From Lunularia cruciata (Eukaryota > Streptophyta > Marchantiopsida > Lunulariales > Lunulariaceae), in contig OX419759.1 of NCBI GenBank assembly GCA_948567375.1, forward strand, positions 11,562,744 to 11,626,743: DNA of 64,000 nucleotides, written 5' to 3'. The translations under genes and the position numbers were made by a program. Positions within the stretch are counted from its first letter, which is position 1. Every line of letters begins with the position of its first letter. The notes under the pieces are model-generated. The model searched no databases, was not told where the DNA came from, and worked only from the letters and a program-made list of their open reading frames with translations. This document shows, piece after piece, positions 12,701 through 25,620 of this stretch.

Positions 12701-14451
12701 GAACCAGTTAGGTAGGGTGCATCATTGGGATACAATGTCATCCCAACACAACGAAAATTACGTCCTAGGAACACGGCTTCAATCTCTTCACTTCATCCTG
12801 CTTAATGCATACATAATATGAAAAATGCATGCGGTTGACCTGGTTATGAAGAATGCACCTGGATGTGCACTCACAAGCCTTAGCATGTGTCCAAAAGGTG
12901 ATCAAACACACGTGTATAAGGACTTAACTATTACAGATCACTTTCCATTTCCCACGAGGTTGTCTGTCTGTCCAGAACGATGGGCAAACATGGATCACAA
13001 GAACATGCGAACGAACGGAGCTCCGAACGGTACTGTACTTGCAAGAAACCAGCAAGAAACGTACTTGCTGACATTCGATTCGTAACCCAACGTCGTGAGA
13101 ATGAGAAAGATCCATGGTGCAGACCAATCACATTCATGATTCTTCCGGAAGATGGGGAAGAGAGAATGAGCATTGAAGTGATTACTCGATAGCAAGGAGA
13201 AGTGAATTGGAATGACAGTGTCATAACTGAACCTCCCGACACGCGTCAGTCGGAGGCGCTAACAAGCATGCTTACGCTTAAGCAGCTAGTAATAGCCTCC
13301 GCTTTCTTTTCCTTTAGCTAAGAATTAGTGATTGGAGATATAAAGTCGTGAAAACTGAAACCGATAACGTGGGGAGTGTAGTCTCTGTAGAGTCTTTCTT
13401 TCTGCCGGTAATCAGGTCTACGTCCCAAGAAATAAGCGCGTATTGTCTTAAGGCCCCGCTAAATATGATTCCACCAAATTGCGAAGTAGGCGCGCGGCGG
13501 ACCCGAACCAAAGCGAATCGGGAAGGCAGGAAATATTCGCAACGGGAGACGGAACGGGAGGCTGAGTTTGGCTCGGCTCCCGTAGTGAGTCCCTCGTGGC
13601 TTCGCTGGAGCGATCGGGAGGCCGGAGCGCAAAGAGCTCGGGAGGATGCGAAGAGTGGAGGAAGACGAGAGCCATCAGTAGAAGGAAAGGGAGTGTAATG
13701 ATGTATATGATGGTGGAGAGCAAACGAGGTTTTGAGGAAGGCAAGGGTCTCGTCAAGTCTCGCTACTGCGCTCTCACTGCTTCTGGTCTCGCTTTTCCGC
13801 GGGGCCTGGATGGCGTGAGAGACGACACGAGACAGAGACACGAGAGAGAGAGAGACGGATCCGAAATTCTATTGTTCCCAGAACTTCAAGATCCACTTAA
13901 TAGATGATGAGAAATTCACAATGCGGTGAATGCGATTGAATTGACAGACAGACGGACAATATCCTCTTCTCCTTCTCCTATCTGCAGAGTATAATATACT
14001 CTGCCCTGAAGGAAGGAAGAATTCTGTCCATTCGCATACGCTGTTGTGCTGCCGCTGCTGCTTCTGGTGGTTATGTGAGTGAAGGGCAAAGAAAAGAAAA
14101 GGATCGCCCTCTCCCGCCGTCGTGATGGGACCAATGGTCGGCGAATCGAGGTGATCAGGTGGTTCTAATTAAAGCAGGCGGTTGTGAGAGACGAAAATGA
14201 GGTAGCGGTTGCTGCATTTGCCAGGGGTCTTCTGGCTGTTGGAACTTCTTGGACCTCGAGTGCAAGGAAAGAAGAAGAAGGTGAGGGATTGATTGTTATA
14301 GATTGGTAGGGATATCGTCCGGCTAGTGTAGTCTCTCTCTCTCGCGCGGGCGAAGGAAAGGCTCAGCGCATCCGCTTCAAAGCAGGTTCACTCAGTCAAA
14401 TTGACCTTTCTATTGCTCTAGTCGGCTGTAAGACAGTCGTAAAGCTTAAAG
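12701..14451 (+). promoter_or_regulatory. upstream and leader region of the UTR2-like gene
   Basis: GC content rises from about 13.2 kb towards the start codon at 14452. A GA run (13842-13855) and a CT run (14331-14342) resemble the pyrimidine patches and GAGA tracts common in plant promoters and 5' leaders. A 175-codon antisense frame (13841-13314) is present, but it is low-complexity and unrecognised and is most easily read as a by-product of GC-rich leader sequence. The transcription start cannot be placed; an intron in the 5' UTR is possible. Confidence 0.4.
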
Positions 14452-17316
14452 ATGAAGGCAGTCAGCGGTGACGATAATGTGGTGAGACTGCTCGGGGTCA
14501 ATCTCAGCAGCAAGCCGAGATGGTTGCAACTTCTCATTTGTGGAGGAGGCTTTTTCTTCGGGTACATGGTCAACGGAGTTTGTGAGGTAATGTTCAGCAG
14601 TTGTTCTTATGGATTGTCATGACAACAGGCTATTTTTAAATCGATTACGTGGACAGTTGCTCAATTAGCTGTTGATGTGGATCAAATTCAGTTCCTTTCT
14701 CTGAGAAATATGAATTTTCTGATGGAGGGAATCAGCACAGTCTGTTAGTAGGGCAGTTGTATCCAGAGGTCAGAGAAAGATTTTCTTCAGAGAATTTATT
14801 TCGCCGAAGTCTCAATTCATGAAATCCTCCAATCGACCAATGTCTTCATAACGAGCTTCAATCTCGCGATCGATGATCTTACAGTATTGTCTCTTAAGGA
14901 GTACGCTCATGATCGACTCATGTTCTAGCTCACATTGATTCATTATCTTTCTGGGAGCGGTGGACCCGATCTTAGCCTTCTAGGTTGTGTCTCTTGTTAT
15001 GCTCCGCAAGATTCACATTTGATCGCCTCTGTCAAAGGAACAGAAGGAAGGACTTGCCACTTCGGTCGCAGTTTTCCGTTTTAGCAGCCTACCATCTAGT
15101 TCACATGTGCGACACCGCGCGACCTTACCTTGGAGGTGGACAACCAGTTTGATGTTTGAGAGAGATGGGAGAGTAACGACGTCATACTCTACATGCCTGC
15201 TTTCCTCTCATAGACGACGTTATGCAAATTGTGCACATTTTCTCACTTTGTGCGTGCTGTTTTCTCAGGAATACGTCTACAACAGGCTGCATTTCAGGTC
15301 AGTTTTGCGTCTTTGTATGCTCAAGGAATCATGTGGTTGTCATTTAGTAGATAAGAAGATGGAACAGTTTGTAAAGCCACTGTATCTGACAAAGAGATCT
15401 GCTGATATAACCTACTGCAGCATCAGTGTCTAGAACCCATGGTTCTGGCAGAGCTCGTGATAGACCTGCACGGATGAGAATATAAAGCTGGCATTTCGCA
15501 TCAGGCACGACCTAGACATTGTAATTGACAGCAGATTGTTGACATTTGCAGCTATGGTTGGTACTTTACATTCGTTCAAGGTTTCGTATATCTGGGACTT
15601 ATCATGGCTCAAGGTTTTAGGCTTAAGCATATTCAAAATCCGTGGAACACATACGTCAAGCTGTCTGCCGTATTGATGGGTTCCCATGGGCTCACTAAGG
15701 GTTCACTTATGTGGCTCAACTATCCGGCCCAAATTATGTTCAAGTCCACCAAGGTACCTCTCGCTCATCTCTCGTTTACCTCACGATTTACTCAGGAAAG
15801 TTGGCGTTGGGTCCCTTGACGCGTTCTTTGTAGTAAGGGGTGCATATTCTGGTATGATTAGGAAGATGTTTAGAGAAAATAGGTCGTATATTTGCTACCT
15901 GAATCCCTGAGTCAAGTTTTACTAGGTAACATCACTTTTTAGCTGTTCTGTATACAAGGTCACCCACACATGGATCCATCACAGGAGTGTATGTTGTATT
16001 GATGTTGTGTGGCCTGAAGCTATCGAGGACAATTGAGTATGGGTTCTGACCATATTGTTTCTACAGGTACTGCCTGTAATGATCATGGGGGCCTTCATAC
16101 CTGGTCTCCGGCGCAAGTATCCAATTCATGAGTACATCTCAGCTATAATGCTCGTCGTTGGTTTGGTGATCTTTACGCTCGCCGACGCGAACACTTCACC
16201 AAATTTCAACGTCATGGGGGTAGTGATGGTGTGTGGTGCCCTCGTGCTTGATGCTTTCCTGGGTAACCTGCAAGAGGCTATCTTTACCATGAACCCTGCC
16301 ACGTCTCAGGTTGATTAACTCTACCTTACCTTATTGTCTCTTTCTTTCTCATTGTTATACTGGTTGGTACATCTCATAGTCGGTTGACTTTTGACCATCG
16401 TACGAGACGTTTGATGGAGAAGTTGATACCTTTGAGTTACACGAACCTCCAGAGTTGAAAGCTTGAACTTTTAAACGTGCCTCGTTTAAGGCGAGTTCGG
16501 ACTTCTTATTGCTCTATTCGGACTTCTTATTGCTTCTTACAGATTGAGATGCTTTTTTGCTCCACTGTTGTTGGCCTGCCCTTCCTTATTCCACCTATGG
16601 TTCTTACTGGAGAGATTTTCAGGGCTTGGACCAATTGCTCTCAAGTAAGTTGACACTAATTCTCACATAGTTTTAAACTTGTAATTAAAGTTCGAGAGCA
16701 TAATTTTCTGGCTGAAGAGAAGATTACATGTTGCAATATGATCCAGAGTACCAGGCGCTATTTCTGCAAATTTCTCTTCGATTGTACATCATACTTATTC
16801 TGTGTGACTGCTGCAGCATCCATATATCTATGCTGTACTAGTATTTGAAGCAATGGCGACATTCATAGGGCAACTTTCTGTACTTTCTTTGATCACCCTA
16901 TTTGGTGCGGCAACGACCGCCATGGTCAGTTGCTCTTCTTCTCCACTTCTAATTCCACTACTTTGTTGATGTGGTTAAGCTCTATTCCGTCTAGCCTGGC
17001 ACAAAGCACGCTTTTGTATTTTTTGTGAATGAAGAGTAGCTTCACTTCTCAACTTCGGAGCCCCCCCCGTATCATGAGAGCTGAATAATATATTTGTTTG
17101 CAGGTGACAACCGCGAGGAAGGCGTTCACACTGCTGCTGTCGTACATTATTTTCACGAAGCCTCTGACTGGACAACATGGGTGCGGGCTCCTGCTTATAA
17201 TGATGGGTATTGTTCTTAAGATGATGCCTGATCCATTTCCAAAGGCAACGTACATCCCTATACCAACAGTAGATACAGAAAAGATAGACAAAGACAAACC
17301 AGACCATAAAGTGTAG
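14452..17316 (+). CDS. UDP-galactose/nucleotide-sugar transporter, UTR2/UTR4 type, seven exons
   Basis: Exons by GT-AG rules: 14452-14586, 15269-15297, 15552-15753, 16067-16309, 16543-16644, 16817-16924 and 17104-17316. Together they give 1032 nt and 343 aa in one frame, the usual length for this family. The product follows plant UTR2 closely: [20 protein letters not shown] at the start, EYVYNRL across intron 1, [63 protein letters not shown] and [20 protein letters not shown] near the end. The family (SLC35B/EamA fold, about 8-10 membrane helices) moves nucleotide sugars or related nucleotide conjugates into the ER/Golgi lumen; the exact substrate cannot be read from sequence. The ATG at 14452 is chosen because the family N-terminus aligns there. 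All splice junctions keep phase and I see no break. Identity is firm, substrate uncertain. Confidence 0.93.
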
Positions 17317-18264
17317 ATGCCTGCATATAGACGAAGAAATTAGAGTAGGTCCGTTTTCCACATTCTTTATTTCGGCGAGGGGATTGCACCCTTTGATTGC
17401 ACTACGGAAAGGCCAAACTTTTGTCTCAATAACACTGCGATGGGAAGTACAACTCGTAGGGGCTTCTGAAGAGCGATCCCTCGAAGATCTTGTTGGCAAA
17501 CTGGATCTTTAGTATTGTCAAAGCATGGCTCTTTCAAAACTTGTAACCTAAAAGAAGACCTTCGGGAGTTAAGTAGCTGTGGCCAAAGAAATATTTGGTT
17601 TCATTTATAAAGAAGATCTTTACAGACGCAGAGTCGTTCCGGTTCAACGATGAGATGGATTCTGACTGAATATCGCATGAGGTTCTCAATGGAGAAAGTG
17701 TTAACCATTCACCTGGTTATTTTCGGGTGGAGGTTGATAGGGTCTCCTATCCCCGTGGCCTGTGTTGTGAATTTTGGAGGTCCGGATTCAAGTTGTCCGG
17801 ACACTAACTGCTTCTGTAATATGTGACTTCCTTGGCACTCATGAGCAATACAGAACGTCGGGACGATTGGTACTGGCAATTGCATCCAGCCTACTCGGAA
17901 CAGCGTAAGCACTGACTAAGTCGTGGGTGTTATCGTGCAGACGCTGTGTAACAGGATTGTAGTGTGGCTGGCTCTTGTTGACATCCAGCGTGTAGTACAC
18001 TCAGCTCTTCCAGGAGAGTTCTAATGATTTTTGTGTTGAGATTTGTGCGTCTAGAGCGGCCCGAGATAAGACGGAGACTCTGCCTCATCAAGAGTCAAGA
18101 CTCTATCTCGTCAAGAAAAGATGCATAAAAATTATGATTTTAAAAGCTAGGATATTTATGTGCGAGAAAACATAAAAACATAATATATGCTCCTCGTCAA
18201 GAAAAGAAATTTACAATTTAAGAAGATATAAAGATGCCCATGTTATTATGTCGTCTTTTCCATA
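17317..18264. other. 3' flank of the transporter gene and intergenic DNA
   Basis: Begins with the 3' UTR of the transporter gene. From about 18 kb the composition turns AT-rich. No further gene or RNA recognised. Confidence 0.45.
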
Positions 18265-18310
18265 TAAAAGACGACCGCGTAGCAAACACGAAAGATGAGA
18301 AGACCCCATC
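18265..18310 (+). repeat. dispersed repeat family, copy 2 (partial)
   Basis: AAAAGACGACCGCGTAGCAA, ACACGAAAGATGAGAAGACC and CCATCA match the left half of the copy at 7641-7740. The match stops at TATGG, where an AT-rich segment rich in ATGTGAAAGATGCA repeats follows. Confidence 0.7.
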
Positions 18311-18824
18311 ATATGGAAAAGTTGCATGTATGTGAAAGATGCATCTTTCGCATATGGATGATATATGTGAAAGATGCACGAATTATAATTTTACCATTTG
18401 GGATATTTATAAAACCAAAAAATTTAAAAAATTTGAGACAACACGTAGAGATGTATATGAAAAAGATATATATACGGAAAAGATGTATAAGAATTATAAT
18501 TTCGTGATGATACAAGAAAATAATATAAAAATTAAGACTTATAAATTCTTATGGTATAAACATAATTTTTATTATATGTATAAATTAATTATAATCATAT
18601 AAATAATAATAACAATAATAATGTTATAGAGAATATTTATACTAAATAAAAATACAAATATAAGGTGCACAAGAATTATAATTAAACCAAGTGAGATACT
18701 TATAGTATTGAAGTGTGACCAAAAAGTTGGTAGCTCTCTAATAAAGTGGTGGGCTCTAAAATCATCATGAAGCAGGTGAAATTCCTTGAACATCAAAGTG
18801 ATACGTTGGGTTGGTTCCCATTCC

Positions 18825-18854
18825 CTTGGGCTTGGGCTTGGGCTTGGGCTTGGG
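18825..18854 (+). repeat. hexanucleotide microsatellite (CTTGGG)5
   Basis: Five perfect CTTGGG units in a row. On the minus strand the same stretch reads as a Pro-Ser run in a chance open frame. Confidence 0.95.
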
Positions 18855-19238
18855 CAATGAGACATAAGAGAAGATAATTCTCTACCATAACAACTTGGAG
18901 TGCAAATACAAGATATATTTTAGGTAGCGCTTGAAGTGCAATTAATTAAGTATTGGAATTAAAATGAGGGGAAAATAATACCTCTACCAGGTCAATTTAG
19001 TATTTGAAGCAATTTTTTACTTACGCATGTTTTGTATGAGTTTTTTTGTACTATGATGTAATGATGCATTTGAAGCTATTTGTTTGCTTATGCATGTTTT
19101 ATATGAGTTCTTTTGTATTATTATATAATGATGGATTATTCAAAATAAGTCAAACTTTTAAACTAAGAAAACTATTGGCATGAAATAACTACGTCATTGA
19201 CATTTGAGAATACTTAATTTTTTGGGTTTTGATAGTGA

Positions 19239-19505
19239 GAGTGTTTAGTATTTCAAACAGATTCTATGTTTAGATTCCATGTTCATGCTTAGTCTTTAAG
19301 CTTCATTCACTCTAGGATGAGCTTATCACAAGAGTGTTTTGTAATCCAAACAGATTGTATTTTTAGGTTCCATGTCCATGCTTATGCCATAGACTTCCTC
19401 ATGCACTCTATGAGTGTTAGTATTCCAAACAGATTGTAGTTTTAGATTCCGTGTTCATACTTATTCCATAATTCCATAGGCTTCCTCATGCACACTCTAT
19501 GATGA
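19239..19505 (+). repeat. three-copy imperfect tandem repeat, about 80-95 bp
   Basis: Units begin at about 19239, 19332 and 19412. Each carries GAGTGTT...GTA.T.CAAACAGATT.TA..TTTAG.TTCC.TGT.CAT.CTTA followed by CTTCCTCATGCACTCTATGA or a variant. Units two and three are closer to each other than to unit one. Confidence 0.7.
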
Positions 19506-22500
19506 GGTTAGACATGCTTCCTATTTACCCCTTGATCAATTTGCTTGTGATCTTGTGAATAGTTAGCATGATTCTATTTCTCTTAATTGTAGTGTCTTTG
19601 TCATATTAGAAAAGGCTATGCAGAGTTAGAGAGAAATATTTATTACATTTTGTAGATTCCAATATGGGGATTGGTATATCTTATAAGAGTAGTATGTTTA
19701 GCAACATAATTTAGGAAACATTTTCAGCCACAAAATACTATAAATTCCACTCCATTATAGCAATTTAGGATCTTGTGCTAGGTTGCACATTATAGTACAA
19801 GTCCTACATTCATTGTCTTTCGCTAGTATCAATGAGGAGACTAAATTTTTTCTTGATTGCTATTACATTCTCTATCAAGAGTATCATAAGAGGTCATAGA
19901 GTGCCACTCCGAATGAGTATCATAAGAGGTCATAGAGTATCAACTCGAGGAGCTATTATGTCTTGATGGATCATGTTTTGCATATGTTTTGTACATCATC
20001 CCATACCTCTTCTCAAAAAGTTTATTAAAGATTGTTTAAGAACAACTTACAAATTACTTCCCATTATATCATTCCTCTAGTGGTTTTATAAAGTTGTTGC
20101 AAGTAACTATAACAAGATCAATAGTAAGGGAGTAGATTCCTATGTTAACTAGTCAAGTATCAGGTGCAAGTCTACTTCTTTCAATGGAGAAAGACACAAG
20201 GGGAACTACATTGATTGCTATTAAGGAGGTCTTCTTAAGTTTTATAGCTGTACTATTGGACTTCAGCACCGCTCTCACTTCCAATAGCATCTTAGTTACA
20301 TCAGTTTGGGATTGCTACATTGAGAGATAATGAGAATGTCTCCATATGCATAGAGCACTCCTAGATATCTACCCAGATTAGGTTTTCCTATGGGTGGAGG
20401 TTGAGAATACATATGTGCATACATCTTAGAGAAATTGGTGGATCTTTGGTGAGTCTTATTTTCTTTTTGGTCCTTCTATAATTCTCTTTCTTCTCTCTAC
20501 TACCAACATTACTTCTCACAAAATAAAATTATTAATCATTAGTCAATTGTCCAAACACAATAAGGAGATCCTTTAGGGGACCTCTATTTGTGATGGCTCA
20601 TTTTTAGCACCTTTGTCTAGTACATTGACCATGCTAAGTTATGCCTTTCCCTCCTTGGATGTTACACATATTGTGTGACTTATAGACTTGATTAGGCAAG
20701 CCTTTGACCACTTGACTATCTTGTAGGCTTGATAGTCAAGGTGTCAAAGTATAACGCATGGTTTATATAGTATTATTCCTCATTCTAGCTTCCAAACTGG
20801 TGTATCACATCTACAATTGGCTTACATATACTTGGAGTGCTAGTACGGTCCAAGTAGTTTGTCAAATGCTTTTCAGACATTGCACTTGCAAAAGATATAC
20901 TTAATATGGATGACCTTTCTCTACTAGGGGATTTAGAGGTGACATTTGGTATAGTCTTCTCTAATATTACTCGTCAACTGACCTACCTACTTTGCATGGT
21001 TTTCCCTTTTTGACTTTCCTTTCATATTGAGAACCTTTGATAGGAAGATCATGAGAATCTTTGGTGATATCATTGGACCAAGGCCCTTTGAGTGTGTGCC
21101 AAGGGACTTGTTGTGTAGATAAAATCTTTACCAATCTTATTGGAGGTGTAGGCTTACAACTTATGCACAAGATGAAACCTATAATATTTTTGAATAGTCA
21201 AGACTCTCTTTATATTTGCTCTCTTCTTATTTTTTGATTATTGATAGGTTGGTCTTCAAGATGTATATGATTGAGGTGGAAGGAGGATCCTTCACACTCT
21301 AGGCATTATTGTAGCAAAAAGGAGATAAATTGTCCAAACAAGTGCAAGATGATCTTCTATCTTTTGCCTCTTTGCCATATGATTAGACCAAAGGTTTGCA
21401 ATCTTCTTTGATGTATCGATAGTTTCAACATGCTGTCATGCCATTTGTAGTGTCACATCTAGATTGCTCAGACACTAGAGTTGCAATGAATAGTAGTTAG
21501 AGGTATTTTAGCAGTCACTCATAGACTAATTTTTGACGGTCAGATTTTGTGTTCAAGGTACTAACTTCATGGTGTGGCCCATTGTCACTTTGCTCCATTT
21601 GCACCGTTGGGTGTGCCATCAGCGAGACCATTAGGGTTTTAGACCTAGCTCAAGTCCACGGGTATACTTTCAAAGTGTAGCTCCAGAGAGCTCACTTCTG
21701 TGATGTTAAGCCTTCGAGTTCTTGGCTATGGTAGACAGAGGCTAGTGAGTGTCACTTGGATTCTCTTAGCTAGAATAGCTATGGCTTGATTAAATCAATG
21801 CCTAGTTGTTGATAGTTTATAGAGTGACAGATCAAATATTGATATGAGTTGAGTTAATTTGAGTGGTGTAAACAAACTGATTACATCAGAGAAGTGAGGT
21901 TAGGAGGAAATCGAGTTCAAGAAGTACAAGTGTTGGTGGTATCTCCAAGCTTGGTGGATCATTGGTAGCTCAATCAAAGTTTAGGTTTTCCCTGGTGTGC
22001 ATAAGCTCATTGATTGATGTAGATTTGATAGTGAGGTAGATAGTGTACATAAGACATGGCCAAATTTTGAGCAAAGAGAAGCAATTTTTGAGCAATGGTT
22101 GCAATTTTGAGCTCAAGAGGTGAAAGCAAGACCAATCTAGCATGAGTTGGGCTCAAGAAGTGAAAGTGAAGGTGGAGTTGGGTACACACCCTTGTGAATG
22201 TGTGAGTCGGAGAAACCCATTTTTCTAGTTTGGCTTGAGTGAAGAGTTAATGGAGAATTTGGCGGTCGATCAACTTTAGGGATTTATGTCAAATTTTATG
22301 TCAAATTTTTGCTGGAGTTTACCTTAGATTTTGGCCAGATTTGGAGGATTTTCACTCGAGTTAGAGAGGGTTCAAAGTGGCAAGAAGAAAGGCCTCATTT
22401 GGCTGAATTTTGGCATTTTGAGGCTTCGAGACATAGATCTATGGGCTATGAGAGGTTACAAAGGCCTAGAAGGGCCAACAAGCTAGCTTGTTGGCATGAG

Positions 22501-22560
22501 ACTAGCTAGTTTAGAGTAGATCTCAGTCATTGTTTGGCAAAATATGCCATCTTGCTAGAT
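19506..22560. other. AT-rich intergenic DNA, possible 5' flank of the retroelement
   Basis: Includes a 36-bp-spaced duplication, GTATCATAAGAGGTCATAGA at 19881 and 19917. From about 21.5 kb the GC content and reading-frame pattern drift towards those of the Gypsy element that starts at 23.2 kb, so its lost 5' LTR or leader may lie here. I could not find an LTR pair or primer-binding site. Confidence 0.4.
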
Positions 22561-22634
22561 TGTGTGCAATAGGGTTTGACTCCTAGATCTCAAGTTCTTA
22601 GACTGGTGCCCTAGCCAACTGGTCCACCCTCACT
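22561..22634 (-). pseudogene. tRNA-Leu-like relic (or tRNA-derived SINE head)
   Basis: On the minus strand the sequence reads GGTGGACCAGTTGGCTAGGG, then CACCAGTCTAAGAACTTGAG, then ATCTAGGAGTCAAACCC. This follows the order of a class II tRNA: a box A-like D-arm, an anticodon arm of CAGTCTAAGAACTTG type, a variable arm and a degraded box B. The T-arm lacks the usual GGTTCRA and the acceptor stem does not pair well, so it is not a working tRNA gene. A SINE head is the main alternative. Confidence 0.4.
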
Positions 22635-23188
22635 TGTTGTCTTAATGACTATTTCAATATTATCTATACACTTATAGCTTTGGCTAGGAGAGGTAGTTTG
22701 ATCCCAATTTGATCTTGGTGATCATGGTAGCTTAGGACGTACATAAGAACTCTTATTATATCAAATACAAAATGGTGACAAAGTCAATCCTGTGTTGCTT
22801 TATGAGATGGAGGGTTTTTGTTTAGATTTCTTGTGATTGGACTCCCTCCATTCTATGCTTCTTGTTTGTACACCATGTTTGTGTGAGATACTTGAATTTA
22901 GAGCATTGGTGCTATGGTGTGATCTCGGTGGTAAGGCTGGAGTAATGACCAATGAGACTACCTTTGTTTCTCTTTGGTGAGGCAAGAAGTGATGACCTAT
23001 AGACCATGAGAGTGCATGTTGTGATGGTAGGTTATAGGTCACCCTTTCCCCTAGTGTAGTTGTTTCATTTAGAGTTACATTAGTGGGCAATGTTCCGTTG
23101 GTATTGGCACTTGGTGGTGCTAAGTTGGTGTTGGTTCTTGGTGGGGTATTTGCGGTTGCGGTTGGTGGTTTATGGTTATTTTGTCACA

Positions 23189-25330
23189 ATGGAGTTCTTT
23201 GGGGATTCTAGAGGAGATAGCCCTACAGTACACGATGGGTTTACTCGGAGTGGCACTCAATATCAACCTGTATCTCAGGTCTTAATGAGGAAGGAGATTG
23301 AGTTTCTGAGTTGGAGTTTGACATAAGAATTGATTAAGTGGAGAGTGCACTTGGCATGTCCGCACCATTGTTATGGGACATGGAAAAGATTTATGGAGCC
23401 TCCAAAGGCCTTAGGTGTTACTTTGGTATAGTGGGTACCATTGAGTTAGATGATTTCATTAAGGAGTTTGATCGTTGGTGTGATTTGCAGTAGATACAAA
23501 ACCAGACTTTGTTCACAACTTTCATGGCATGGAAGGGATTATTTTAGCACTTGGAGGGTCCACCAATGGACAACTACCATGAGTTTAGGAGAATTCACTT
23601 GGAGGAGATTGAGTTATGGAGACAATATTGGTCTCTAAACTATATCTCCATCACTTCAAGTTCAATTGCTAGTAGTAGATCGGTTGTACCCATGAGTTCT
23701 AGCTCAAGTAGCATTGGTGGAGCTAGCGGAGGTGCACAAGTTGGAGATAGTGCTACTAAGAGTGGAGGTACTGCTACAAGAGGTGGTGTAGTACCGGGGT
23801 TTAACCTCATGGTGGAGTTCTTCTAATGTTTGAGGTAGAACTACCAGGGAGTGCGGATTGACAAGCTAAGGAGCTTGTAGGTGCTACGGAAGAAGGCTAG
23901 AGAGAGAGCCTATGCAAGGCATACACTCGCATGAGATGGTTGATAAGTTTCACTCAAGGAGTTATTGAGGCCTAAGTAGTAAAATTTTGGTATGGGATAT
24001 TGAACAAGGAGTTACAACGTAGAGTTTGTGATGCTACGTTATTATAGGCTACTTTGCCCACTTTGGTAGTAGTCTTTGGTTTGGTTGAGCATATTGAGTT
24101 CAACAGGGTGGAGGAGAGAGTGGTGACATCTGGATTTGGTAGGGAGACCTCATCCACAACTATGACTTTTGCTAGAGTGCACCATGCCCAATTGGTTTTT
24201 GAGGACAGGGTGGATAGCCTAGATCCTATGGAGCAAGTGGAGGGCCTAGTGGAGCTAGACCCTTACCTTCATTTTTGGGTCCATAGTAGCCAATGAGTGG
24301 TGGTGTTGCTTGTTGGACTTGAGGTGTACCTCACCATAGGAGAGAGTGTACTTAAGGTAGCGGACTTGATACCTTTGGTGCATCATAGTTAGCATAGAGA
24401 TAGTGTGAACATTGTCATAGATATGGTCAGTCTAGTGACTGATGCTTTGACCTACACCCGGAGTTACGAGGTAGTAGGGCTGCTATGGCAGGTAGTAGAA
24501 GAGCTCTAGTTCATGGCGGATGAGGTGGTAGAGGTGGTGGTAGAGTATATACATCTAATAGGGATGCAATACCTACCCTTACTTCTAATATAACTATGGG
24601 TACTTGGATTGAGTAGTTGGAGTAGAGATTGGCTAGAATGGCCATTGCTTAGAGGAGATCAGAGTTGGGTGTTGAGACTTCCACCTCATATGTTGGTGAT
24701 AGAGATACTTTGGAATTCATGTACAGAGCATCATAGGTGGATGCATCTGCATTAGTGACTAAGAGTGCAGTATGTGCTGTAGACCCTAGAGGAGCATCAG
24801 TGGAGTTGGACCCACAAAGAGGAGAATTTGGGAGACAAGTCAGACTTCCCCAATCTTTCACGCTCTCTTAGGCCCTACATATGTCATCCATGGCTCCTAG
24901 ACATCCTAGTGCAGGTGTGGTAGGTGGTGATGGGGTGCGTGATGGACTACCTACTAGTCATCTACCTGCTACTACACAAATTGAGTCTAGCATGATGTAG
25001 GGGACAACTTAACTGATTGTGCGCTATCCTTTATTTTCAACCAATGAAATGTGTACATTGGGAGTTGACCCAGCCCTAATGTTTAGATTGGCTGCCATGC
25101 TTTGTGAGAGTAGGGATGATGTAGTTCCTATTACTAGAGCAGAGGTGGTTGATAGTGGAGTTGACTTGGTTGAGGAGCATAAGATTTGCTCAATGACCAA
25201 TGGTTATGGTAGGCAACAACGGCTAGATTGGAGGAGTTGCCAACTAGACCGGCCTTTGAGAGAGCGTGGTTCACACATGGTGTTGTCCTATTGGATCACC
25301 AAATGGGGATTTTCTATTTGGTGGGACCTT
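23189..25330 (+). pseudogene. gag region of the Gypsy element
   Basis: Starts near MEFFGDSRGDSPTVHDGFTR (23189). In a shifted frame it continues with GTIELDDFIKEFDRWCDLQ (about 23430) and HLEGPPMDNYHEFRRIHLEE (about 23550), typical of a retroelement capsid. From about 24480 a second long frame carries RGGRGGG and then DPQRGEFGRQVRLPQSF, leading into the protease. Several frameshifts and TAG stops occur. No zinc knuckle was seen. It lies directly upstream of protease, as expected. Confidence 0.65.
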
Positions 25331-25620
25331 CATGGAAGGTCTATACATCAAAGAGAGTCTTATTAGACTTTGGTGCGTAGCCCTTATGTTGGAGAAGGTT
25401 GCAATTGTTGGTCTAGGGGTTATGAAAGACCGATGTAGAGAGGTGTCCATTTCAGATCCAAACATCTCTAGGAGGTGGTTTGACATAGTACATCACACAT
25501 GGAGAGCTAGTTGGTCATCCAATTGATAGCTCGGTGGTGAGAGCTCAAGTTATTGCAACAATAGCTGAGTCATATGATGTGCTAGTTGGTGGAGTAGTGT
25601 TATACCCCATGGTTTTCAAT
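25331..25620 (+). pseudogene. aspartic protease region of the Gypsy element
   Basis: The motif LLDFGA followed by a stop and PLML (about 25366) fits the retropepsin active site D-S/T-G-A with the second residue changed to F and a CAG-to-TAG stop after it. The end of the domain reads YDVLVGGVVLYPM (about 25573), the usual hydrophobic closing motif. The left breakpoint of the 4.87-kb tandem duplication (25455) falls inside this domain. Confidence 0.6.

Noticed and set aside
13314-13841. 175-codon open frame on the minus strand
   Set aside because: GC-rich, Ser/Arg/Pro-rich low-complexity product without a domain; it lies in the promoter/leader region of the transporter gene and other frames are also open there.
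18825-18854. Pro-Ser repeat protein on the minus strand
   Set aside because: It is the translation of a (CTTGGG)5 microsatellite in a chance frame.
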